Origin: Sabellastarte sp. h YS-2021
Lineage: Eukaryota; Annelida; Polychaeta; Sabellida; Sabellidae
Length of the DNA: 64,000 nucleotides
Direction of reading: 5' to 3'
Assembly (NCBI GenBank): GCA_964017235.1
Contig: OZ024930.1
Coordinates: 148,862,221 to 148,926,220 of the forward strand
This document shows, piece by piece, positions 1 to 8,141 of this stretch. Numbering within the stretch: the first letter of the stretch is position 1; each line of letters opens with the position of its first letter. Both the position numbers and the translations under genes were made by a program. Below the pieces are notes generated by a model, which was not told the origin of the DNA, did not search any database, and was given only the letters and a program-made list of their open reading frames with translations.

Positions 1-346
1 TTTTCCAAGTACCCGGAGCGCCATTTTTCCTCTGTAAGTAGGTCAAGTATTGAGATGTAATGCTGCAATTTGGGCGAGTCATTTGTTTAGTGGCACTAGT
101 GATATTAACAATGATTTCAGACTTACATCTAGCTGGCAAACTCATGCCGCGACCTGTCCAGGCTAAATCGACAATGTACCGAGATGGCCGTTTTTCTCCA
201 TAACCAAGTCAAATATTGAGATGTAATGTTGAAATTTGTGCAGGATATTAGTTACATGGCATTAGTGATAACAGAAGTTGATTTCAGACTTACATCTAGT
301 TTGGAAACTCTTGCCACGACCTGTCAAGGCTACATCGCCTAAGTAC
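1..346. repeat. Left-edge monomers: C tail, A, B
   Basis: Bases 1-12 are the end of a C, followed by A (13-179) and a B (180-346) of the T5, GAAGTTGATTTC form with GCATTAGTG. This B form also ends the tetramers at 8142, 9603, 14790 and 41530 (and, with GCACTAG, the one at 2125), so a D-E/C pair probably lies just outside the window. That is inference. Confidence 0.9.
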
Positions 347-499
347 CGGGATGGCCTTTTTTCCTCTGTAACCAAGTCAAATATTGAGCTGTAATGCTGG
401 AATTTGGGCAGGACATTAGTTTTGTGGCACAATTGATTATGGCAGTGATTTGAGAGTTACATCTAGGTATGAAACTTTTGTAACAACTTTTCCAAGTAC

Positions 500-666
500 C
501 CGGAGCGCCATTTTTCCTCTGTAAGTAGGTCAAGTATTGAGATGTAATGCTGCAATTAGGGCGAGTCATTTGTTTAGTGTCACTAGTGATATTAACAATG
601 ATTTCAGACTTACATCTAGTTTGGAAACTCTTGCCACGACCTGTCAAGGCTACACCGCCTAAGTAC
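500..666. repeat. A/B hybrid monomer (167 bp)
   Basis: The monomer starts as A and ends as B. The switch lies in the block shared by A and B at positions 101-120, after which the tail reads TTTGGAAACTCTTGCC as in B. With the preceding C it makes a 320-bp dimer. Twenty-one such dimers start at 347, 2779, 8796, 10257, 13009, 15444, 18196, 19000, 20793, 23840, 24647, 26425, 27232, 29497, 30304, 32082, 32889, 34667, 42184, 44951 and 55053. Most carry TGTCACTAG; those at 24647, 27232, 30304 and 32889 carry TGGCACTAG. Confidence 0.94.
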
Positions 667-819
667 CGGGATGGCCTTTTTTCCTCCGTAACCAAGTCAA
701 ATATTGAGCTGTAACCCTGGAATTTGGGCAGGACATTAGTTTTGTGGCACAATTGATTATGGCAATGATTTGAGAGTTACATCTAGGTATGAAACTTTTG
801 TAACGACTTTTCCAAGTAC

Positions 820-986
820 CCGGAGCGCCATTTTTCCTCTGTAAGTAGGTCAAGTATTGAGATGTAATGCTGCAATTTGGGCGAGTCATTTGTTTAGTGG
901 CACTAGTGATATTAACAATGATTTCAGACTTACATCTAGCTGGCAAACTCATGCCGCGACCTGTCCAGGCTAAATCGACAATGTAC
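820..986. repeat. Reference monomer A (167 bp)
   Basis: A begins CCGGAGCGCC and ends AATGTAC. By hand count it is about 44% GC. Landmarks: near-palindromic AT block TCAAGTATTG at 31-40, AGATGTAA at 41-48, ACTAGT at 83-88, the conserved block GATTTCAGACTTACATCTAG at 101-120, and a GC-richer tail (CATGCCGCGACCTG) at 131-144. It always follows C or the E/C hybrid and precedes B. It matches B at about 75% of aligned positions. Confidence 0.95.
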
Positions 987-1153
987 CGAGTTGGCCGTTT
1001 TTTCTCCATAACCAAGTCAAATATTGAGATGTAACGTTGAAATTTGTGCAGGATATTAGTTACATGGCACTAGTGATAACAGAAGAGATTTCAGACTTAC
1101 ATCTAGTTTGGAAACTCTTGCCACGACCTGTCAAGGCTACACCGCCTAAGTAC

Positions 1154-1637
1154 CGGGATGGCCTTTTTTCCTCCGTAACCAAGTCAAATATTGAGCTGTA
1201 ACACTGGAATTTGGGCAGGACATTAGTTTTGTGGCACAATTGATTATGGCAATGATTTGAGAGTTACATCTAGGTATGAAACTTTTGTAACGACTTTTCC
1301 AAGTACCCGGAGCGCCATTTTTCTGTAAGTAGGTCAAGTATTGAGATGTAATGCTGCAATTTGGGCGAGTCATTTGTTTAGTGGCACTAGTGATATTAAC
1401 AATGATTTCAGACTTACATCTAGCTGGCAAACTCATGCCGCGACCTGTCCAGGCTAAATCGACAATGTACCGAGATGGCCGTTTTTTCTCCATAACCAAG
1501 TCAAATATTGAGATGTAACATTGAAATTTGTGCAGGATATTAGTTACATGGCACTAGTGATAACAGAAGAGATTTCAGACTTACATCTAGTTTGGAAACT
1601 CTTGCCACGACCTGTCAAGGCTACACCGCCTAAGTAC
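1154..1637. repeat. 484-bp trimer with 3-bp deletion (C-A3-B)
   Basis: The A monomer (1307-1470) reads CATTTTTCTGTAAG where others read CATTTTTCCTCTGTAAG, a 3-bp loss. The same deletion recurs in the trimers starting at 4239, 6197, 11064, 16251, 18516, 19320, 25454, 28039, 31111, 33696, 42991, 45758 and 55860. Identical deletions in 14 units mean one event was copied many times. Confidence 0.96.
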
Positions 1638-1790
1638 CGGGATGGCCTTTTTTCCTCCGTAACCAAGTCAAATATTGAGCTGTAACACTGGAATTTGGGC
1701 AGGACATTAGTTTTGTGGCACAATTGATTATGGCAATGATTTGAGAGTTACATCTAGGTATGAAACTTTTGTAACGACTTTTCCAAGTAC
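1638..1790. repeat. Reference monomer C (153 bp)
   Basis: C begins CGGGATGGCC TTTTTTCC and ends TTTTCCAAGTAC. It is 14 bp shorter than the other types, and the shortfall lies in the last third, after position 120. It is the most diverged of the A/B/C trio: GCACAATTGA replaces the GCACTAGTGA of the others, so it carries CAATTG instead of ACTAGT. Positions 48-51 are a variation hotspot (AACGCTGG, AACACTGG, AACCCTGG, AATGCTGG, AATACTGG) that tags sublineages. Confidence 0.95.
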
Positions 1791-1957
1791 CCGGAGCGCC
1801 ATTTTTCCTCTGTAAGTAGGTCAAGTATTGAGATGTAATGCTGCAATTTGGGCGAGTCATTTGTTTAGTGGCACTAGTGATATTAACAATGATTTCAGAC
1901 TTACATCTAGCTGGCAAACTCGTGCCGCAACCTGTCCAGGCTAAATCGACAATGTAC

Positions 1958-2124
1958 CGAGATGGCCGTTTTTTCTCCATAACCAAGTCAAATATTGAGA
2001 TGTAACGTTGAAATTTGTGCAGGATATTAGTTACATGGCACTAGTGATAACAGAAGAGATTTCAGACTTACATCTAGTTTGGAAACTCTTGCCACGACCT
2101 GTCAAGGCTACACCGCCTAAGTAC
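1958..2124. repeat. Reference monomer B (167 bp)
   Basis: B begins CGAGATGGCC followed by a T6 run and ends CTAAGTAC. By hand count it is about 41% GC. It shares ACTAGT (83-88) and the 101-120 block with A. Length variants come from the T run (5 or 6) and from GAAGAGATTTC versus GAAGTTGATTTC around position 97-107, giving 166, 167 or 168 bp. The GAAGTTGATTTC form occurs after all but two of the E-containing blocks (not at 5697 or in the irregular patch) and at the end of most D-E/C-A-B tetramers. Confidence 0.95.
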
Positions 2125-2291
2125 CGGGATGGCCTTTTTTGGTCTGTAACCAAGTCAAATATTGAGATGTAATGCTGGAATTTGGGTGAGACATTAGTTT
2201 CGTTGCACTAGTGATAACAAAAATGATTTGAGACTTACATCTAGGTGGGAAACCCATGTTGCAAGTTGTCCATGTTCCATCACCCGACTAC
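2125..2291. repeat. Reference monomer D (167 bp)
   Basis: D shares its first 16 bases with C and then reads GGTCTGTAACC. Its tail (TTGCAAGTTGTCCATGTTCC) is unlike any other type. It ends GACTAC rather than GTAC, the only regular boundary lacking GTAC. Twenty copies occur, starting at 2125, 3586, 5697, 8142, 9603, 14790, 20291, 22851, 36448, 37924, 39065, 40054, 41530, 43962, 46729, 50640, 54551, 56831, 60255 and 62705. D always follows B, so it takes the place a C would occupy. Confidence 0.95.
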
Positions 2292-2297
2292 ACGAAG
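2282..2297 (-). other. CENP-B-box-like sequence at D/E boundary
   Basis: The + strand reads ACCCGACTACACGAAG across the D/E junction. The reverse complement of the essential CENP-B box is N CCCG NN T NNNN CGAA N. All nine fixed bases are present here in order, but the spacer before CGAA is three bases instead of four. The same 16 bp recurs at each of the 20 D boundaries (2282, 3743, 5854, 8299, 9760, 14947, 20448, 23008, 36605, 38081, 39222, 40211, 41687, 44119, 46886, 50797, 54708, 56988, 60412, 62862) and at no other monomer boundary. The match is seen; binding is not shown and the short spacer may abolish it. Confidence 0.25.
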
Positions 2298-2444
2298 GGC
2301 CTTTTCTACTCTGTAAATAAGTCAAATATTGAGCTGTAACGCTGGAATTTGGGCAGGACATTAGTTTTGTGGCACAATTGATTATGGCAATGATTTGAGA
2401 GTTACATCTAGGTATGAAACTTTTGTAACGACTTTTCCAAGTAC
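2292..2444. repeat. E/C hybrid monomer (153 bp)
   Basis: The first 40 bases are E (ACGAAGGGCC onward) and the rest is C from GCTGTAACG. The switch falls in the shared TCAAATATTGAG. Seven copies follow the D monomers at 2125, 3586, 8142, 9603, 14790, 37924 and 41530, each continuing into A and B. Confidence 0.94.
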
Positions 2445-2778
2445 CCGGAGCGCCATTTTTCCTCTGTAAGTAGGTCAAGTATTGAGATGTAATGCTGCAA
2501 TTTGGGCGAGTCATTTGTTTAGTGGCACTAGTGATATTAACAATGATTTCAGACTTACATCTAGCTGGCAAACTCATGCCGCGACCTGTCCAGGCTAAAT
2601 CGACAATGTACCGAGATGGCCGTTTTTCTCCATAACCAAGTCAAATATTGAGATGTAATGTTGAAATTTGTGCAGGATATTAGTTACATGGCACTAGTGA
2701 TAACAGAAGTTGATTTCAGACTTACATCTAGTTTGGAAACTCTTGCCACGACCTGTCAAGGCTACATCGCCTAAGTAC

Positions 2779-3585
2779 CGGGATGGCCTTTTTTCCTCTG
2801 TAACCAAGTCAAATATTGAGCTGTAATGCTGGAATTTGGGCAGGACATTAGTTTTGTGGCACAATTGATTATGGCAGTGATTTGAGAGTTACATCTAGGT
2901 ATGAAACTTTTGTAACAACTTTTCCAAGTACCCGGAGCGCCATTTTTCCTCTGTAAGTAGGTCAAGTATTGAGATGTAATGCTGCAATTAGGGCGAGTCA
3001 TTTGTTTAGTGTCACTAGTGATATTAACAATGATTTCAGACTTACATCTAGTTTGGAAACTCTTGCCACGACCTGTCAAGGCTACACCGCCTAAGTACCG
3101 GGATGGCCTTTTTTCCTCCGTAACCAAGTCAAATATTGAGCTGTAACCCTGGAATTTGGGCAGGACATTAGTTTTGTGGCACAATTGATTATGGCAATGA
3201 TTTGAGAGTTACATCTAGGTATGAAACTTTTGTAACGACTTTTCCAAGTACCCGGAGCGCCATTTTTCCTCTGTAAGTAGGTCAAGTATTGAGATGTAAT
3301 GCTGCAATTTGGGCGAGTCATTTGTTTAGTGGCACTAGTGATATTAACAATGATTTCAGACTTACATCTAGCTGGCAAACTCATGCCGCGACCTGTCCAG
3401 GCTAAATCGACAATGTACCGAGTTGGCCGTTTTTTCTCCATAACCAAGTCAAATATTGAGATGTAACGTTGAAATTTGTGCAGGATATTAGTTACATGGC
3501 ACTAGTGATAACAGAAGAGATTTCAGACTTACATCTAGTTTGGAAACTCTTGCCACGACCTGTCAAGGCTACACCGCCTAAGTAC
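2779..3585. repeat. C-A/B, C-A-B
   Basis: The units start at 2779 and 3099. The A/B hybrid carries GCAATTAGGGCG near 2989, also found near 557 and 9006. The trimer carries CGAGTTGGCC. It is a near copy of 347-1153. Confidence 0.94.
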
Positions 3586-4238
3586 CGGGATGGCCTTTTT
3601 TGGTCTGTAACCAAGTCAAATATTGAGATGTAATGCTGGAATTTGGGTGAGACATTAGTTTCGTTGCACTAGTGATAACAAAAATGATTTGAGACTTACA
3701 TCTAGGTGGGAAACCCATGTTGCAAGTTGTCCATGTTCCATCACCCGACTACACGAAGGGCCTTTTCTACTCTGTAAATAAGTCAAATATTGAGCTGTAA
3801 CGCTGGAATTTGGGCAGGACATTAGTTTTGTGGCACAATTGATTATGGCAATGATTTGAGAGTTACATCTAGGTATGAAACTTTTGTAACGACTTTTCCA
3901 AGTACCCGGAGCGCCATTTTTCCTCTGTAAGTAGGTCAAGTATTGAGATGTAATGCTGCAATTTGGGCGAGTCATTTGTTTAGTGGCACTAGTGATATTA
4001 ACAATGATTTCAGACTTACATCTAGCTGGCAAACTCATGCCGCGACCTGTCCAGGCTAAATCGACAATGTACCGAGATGGCCGTTTTTCTCCATAACCAA
4101 GTCAAATATTGAGATGTAATGTTGAAATTTGTGCAGGATATTAGTTACATGGCACTAGTGATAACAGAAGAGATTTCAGACTTACATCTAGTTTGGAAAC
4201 TCTTGCCACGACCTGTCAAGGCTACACCGCCTAAGTAC
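3586..4238. repeat. D-E/C-A-B tetramer (653 bp)
   Basis: This matches the tetramer at 2125 except that its B (4073-4238) pairs a T5 run with GAAGAGATTTC and is therefore 166 bp. It starts 1461 bp after the previous D. Confidence 0.94.
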
Positions 4239-5696
4239 CGGGATGGCCTTTTTTCCTCCGTAACCAAGTCAAATATTGAGCTGTAACACTGGAATTTGGG
4301 CAGGACATTAGTTTTGTGGCACAATTGATTATGGCAATGATTTGAGAGTTACATCTAGGTATGAAACTTTTGTAACGACTTTTCCAAGTACCCGGAGCGC
4401 CATTTTTCTGTAAGTAGGTCAAGTATTGAGATGTAATGCTGCAATTTGGGCGAGTCATTTGTTTAGTGGCACTAGTGATATTAACAATGATTTCAGACTT
4501 ACATCTAGCTGGCAAACTCATGCCGCGACCTGTCCAGGCTAAATCGACAATGTACCGAGATGGCCGTTTTTTCTCCATAACCAAGTCAAATATTGAGATG
4601 TAACGTTGAAATTTGTGCAGGATATTAGTTACATGGCACTAGTGATAACAGAAGAGATTTCAGACTTACATCTAGTTTGGAAACTCTTGCCACGACCTGT
4701 CAAGGCTACACCGCCTAAGTACCGGGATGGCCTTTTTTCCTCCGTAACCAAGTCAAATATTGAGCTGTAACACTGGAATTTGGGCAGGACATTAGTTTTG
4801 TGGCACAATTGATTATGGCAATGATTTGAGAGTTACATCTAGGTATGAAACTTTTGTAACGACTTTTCCAAGTACCCGGAGCGCCATTTTTCCTCTGTAA
4901 GTAGGTCAAGTATTGAGATGTAATGCTGCAATTTGGGCGAGTCATTTGTTTAGTGGCACTAGTGATATTAACAATGATTTCAGACTTACATCTAGCTGGC
5001 AAACTCGTGCCGCGACCTGTCCAGGCTAAATCGACAATGTACCGAGATGGCCGTTTTTTCTCCATAACCAAGTCAAATATTGAGATGTAACGTTGAAATT
5101 TGTGCAGGATATTAGTTACATGGCACTAGTGATAACAGAAGAGATTTCAGACTTACATCTAGTTTGGAAACTCTTGCCACGACCTGTCAAGGCTACACCG
5201 CCTAAGTACCGGGATGGCCTTTTTTCCTCCGTAACCAAGTCAAATATTGAGCTGTAACACTGGAATTTGGGCAGGACATTAGTTTTGTGGCACAATTGAT
5301 TATGGCAATGATTTGAGAGTTACATCTAGGTATGAAACTTTTGTAACGACTTTTCCAAGTACCCGGAGCGCCATTTTTCCTCTGTAAGTAGGTCAAGTAT
5401 TGAGATGTAATGCTGCAATTTGGGCGAGTCATTTGTTTAGTGGCACTAGTGATATTAACAATGATTTCAGACTTACATCTAGCTGGCAAACTCGTGCCGC
5501 GACCTGTCCAGGCTAAATCGACAATGTACCGAGATGGCCGTTTTTTCTCCATAACCAAGTCAAATATTGAGATGTAACGTTGAAATTTGTGCAGGATATT
5601 AGTTACATGGCACTAGTGATAACAGAAGAGATTTCAGACTTACATCTAGTTTGGAAACTCTTGCCACGACCTGTCAAGGCTACACCGCCTAAGTAC
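4239..5696. repeat. C-A3-B, C-A-B, C-A-B
   Basis: The units start at 4239, 4723 and 5210. Both full trimers carry AACTCGTGCCGCG in A where most copies read AACTCATGCCGCG, a tag shared with many trimers that precede a D. Confidence 0.95.
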
Positions 5697-6196
5697 CGGG
5701 ATGGCCTTTTTTGGTCTGTAACCAAGTCAAATATTGAGATGTAATGCTGGAATTTGGGTGAGACATTAGTTTCGTTGCACTAGTGATAACAAAAATGATT
5801 TGAGACTTACATCTAGGTGGGAAACCCATGTTGCAAGTTGTCCATGTTCCATCACCCGACTACACGAAGGGCCTTTTCTACTCTGTAAATAAGTCAAATA
5901 TTGAGATGTAACGCTGCAATTTGGGTGAGTCATTTGTTTAGTGGCACTAGTGATATTAACAATGATTTCAGACTTACATCTAGCTGGCAAACTCATGCCG
6001 CGACCTGTCCAGGCTAAATCGACAATGTACCGAGATGGCCGTTTTTCTCCATAACCAAGTCAAATATTGAGATGTAATGTTGAAATTTGTGCAGGATATT
6101 AGTTACATGGCACTAGTGATAACAGAAGAGATTTCAGACTTACATCTAGTTTGGAAACTCTTGCCACGACCTGTCAAGGCTACACCGCCTAAGTAC
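5697..6196. repeat. D-E/A-B trimer (500 bp)
   Basis: D 5697-5863, E/A hybrid 5864-6030, B 6031-6196 (166-bp form). This is the only D block of its kind and looks like a one-off exchange between an E and an A. Confidence 0.92.
5864..6030. repeat. E/A hybrid monomer (single copy)
   Basis: It starts as E after D and reads GGGTGAGTCATTTG like E, then becomes A (GATATTAACAATG, CTAGCTGGCAAAC). The switch is within the shared stretch around ACTAGTGATA. This is the only copy of this hybrid in the window. Confidence 0.9.
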
Positions 6197-8141
6197 CGGG
6201 ATGGCCTTTTTTCCTCCGTAACCAAGTCAAATATTGAGCTGTAACACTGGAATTTGGGCAGGACATTAGTTTTGTGGCACAATTGATTATGGCAATGATT
6301 TGAGAGTTACATCTAGGTATGAAACTTTTGTAACGACTTTTCCAAGTACCCGGAGCGCCATTTTTCTGTAAGTAGGTCAAGTATTGAGATGTAATGCTGC
6401 AATTTGGGCGAGTCATTTGTTTAGTGGCACTAGTGATATTAACAATGATTTCAGACTTACATCTAGCTGGCAAACTCATGCCGCGACCTGTCCAGGCTAA
6501 ATCGACAATGTACCGAGATGGCCGTTTTTTCTCCATAACCAAGTCAAATATTGAGATGTAACGTTGAAATTTGTGCAGGATATTAGTTACATGGCACTAG
6601 TGATAACAGAAGAGATTTCAGACTTACATCTAGTTTGGAAACTCTTGCCACGACCTGTCAAGGCTACACCGCCTAAGTACCGGGATGGCCTTTTTTCCTC
6701 CGTAACCAAGTCAAATATTGAGCTGTAACACTGGAATTTGGGCAGGACATTAGTTTTGTGGCACAATTGATTATGGCAATGATTTGAGAGTTACATCTAG
6801 GTATGAAACTTTTGTAACGACTTTTCCAAGTACCCGGAGCGCCATTTTTCCTCTGTAAGTAGGTCAAGTATTGAGATGTAATGCTGCAATTTGGGCGAGT
6901 CATTTGTTTAGTGGCACTAGTGATATTAACAATGATTTCAGACTTACATCTAGCTGGCAAACTCGTGCCGCGACCTGTCCAGGCTAAATCGACAATGTAC
7001 CGAGATGGCCGTTTTTTCTCCATAACCAAGTCAAATATTGAGATGTAACGTTGAAATTTGTGCAGGATATTAGTTACATGGCACTAGTGATAACAGAAGA
7101 GATTTCAGACTTACATCTAGTTTGGAAACTCTTGCCACGACCTGTCAAGGCTACACCGCCTAAGTACCGGGATGGCCTTTTTTCCTCCGTAACCAAGTCA
7201 AATATTGAGCTGTAACACTGGAATTTGGGCAGGACATTAGTTTTGTGGCACAATTGATTATGGCAATGATTTGAGAGTTACATCTAGGTATGAAACTTTT
7301 GTAACGACTTTTCCAAGTACCCGGAGCGCCATTTTTCCTCTGTAAGTAGGTCAAGTATTGAGATGTAATGCTGCAATTTGGGCGAGTCATTTGTTTAGTG
7401 GCACTAGTGATATTAACAATGATTTCAGACTTACATCTAGCTGGCAAACTCGTGCCGCGACCTGTCCAGGCTAAATCGACAATGTACCGAGATGGCCGTT
7501 TTTTCTCCATAACCAAGTCAAATATTGAGATGTAACATTGAAATTTGTGCAGGATATTAGTTACATGGCACTAGTGATAACAGAAGAGATTTCAGACTTA
7601 CATCTAGTTTGGAAACTCTTGCCACGACCTGTCAAGGCTACACCGCCTATGTACCGGGATGGCCTTTTTTCCTCCGTAACCAAGTCAAATATTGAGCTGT
7701 AACACTGGAATTTGGGCAGGACATTAGTTTTGTGGCACAATTGATTATGGCAATGATTTGAGAGTTACATCTAGGTATGAAACTTTTGTAACGACTTTTC
7801 CAAGTACCCGGAGCGCCATTTTTCCTCTGTAAGTAGGTCAAGTATTGAGATGTAATGCTGCAATTTGGGCGAGTCATTTGTTTAGTGGCACTAGTGATAT
7901 TAACAATGATTTCAGACTTACATCTAGCTGGCAAACTCGTGCCGCAACCTGTCCAGGCTAAATCGACAATGTACCGAGATGGCCGTTTTTTCTCCATAAC
8001 CAAGTCAAATATTGAGATGTAACGTTGAAATTTGTGCAGGATATTAGTTACATGGCACTAGTGATAACAGAAGAGATTTCAGACTTACATCTAGTTTGGA
8101 AACTCTTGCCACGACCTGTCAAGGCTACACCGCCTAAGTAC
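6197..8141. repeat. C-A3-B plus three C-A-B trimers
   Basis: The units start at 6197, 6681, 7168 and 7655. The B of 7168 reads TGTAACATTG and the trimer at 7655 reads GCCGCAACC. Both rare changes also occur exactly 6017 bp upstream. Base 7650 (CTATGTACC) is a private change. Confidence 0.95.

Larger units (their letters stand above)
347..2124. repeat. C-A/B, C-A-B, C-A3-B, C-A-B
   Basis: The units start at 347, 667, 1154 and 1638. The first three form the recurrent 1291-bp module; the B at 987 has the linked change CGAGTTGGCC. The last trimer carries GTGCCGCAACC near 1921, a rare change shared with the trimer at 7655. Confidence 0.95.
2125..2778. repeat. D-E/C-A-B tetramer (654 bp)
   Basis: D 2125-2291, E/C 2292-2444, A 2445-2611, B 2612-2778 (T5 and GAAGTTGATTTC form). 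With 347-2124 it makes a 2432-bp set. The same block types in the same number recur at 41530-43961 in rotated order. Confidence 0.95.

Noticed and set aside
11..30. T-rich runs near each monomer start as Pol III terminators or bacterial-type terminators.
   Set aside because: The runs are part of the monomer, lack an adjacent stable hairpin, and no transcription unit precedes them.
13..346. Canonical CENP-B box in ordinary A, B or C monomers.
   Set aside because: No full match on either strand. Boundary sequences such as GTACCGGGATGG and TACCCGGAGCG lack the CGAA/TTCG partner at any near spacing. Only the D/E junction comes close.
820..986. CRISPR-like array (regularly spaced conserved blocks with variable parts).
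   Set aside because: The variable parts are not unique spacers. They are fixed monomer types recurring in order, the unit is 153-167 bp, and there are no cas genes.
1146..1499. Recurrent minus-strand open frames of 97-148 codons (over 100 of them), which look like a tandem gene family.
   Set aside because: Each is the same stretch of the repeat (B head, A, C) read backwards and stops at a fixed TAG in the monomer. Unit lengths of 487, 484, 320 and 502 bp are not multiples of three, so frames do not continue. The products follow the satellite variants, including indels, and have no recognisable domain. They are chance open frames.
1638..2124. Rolling-circle or LTR-type mobile element as the unit of amplification.
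   Set aside because: No terminal repeats, target-site duplications, primer-binding site, polypurine tract or transposase/reverse-transcriptase remains. The in-register trimer structure is explained by unequal exchange.
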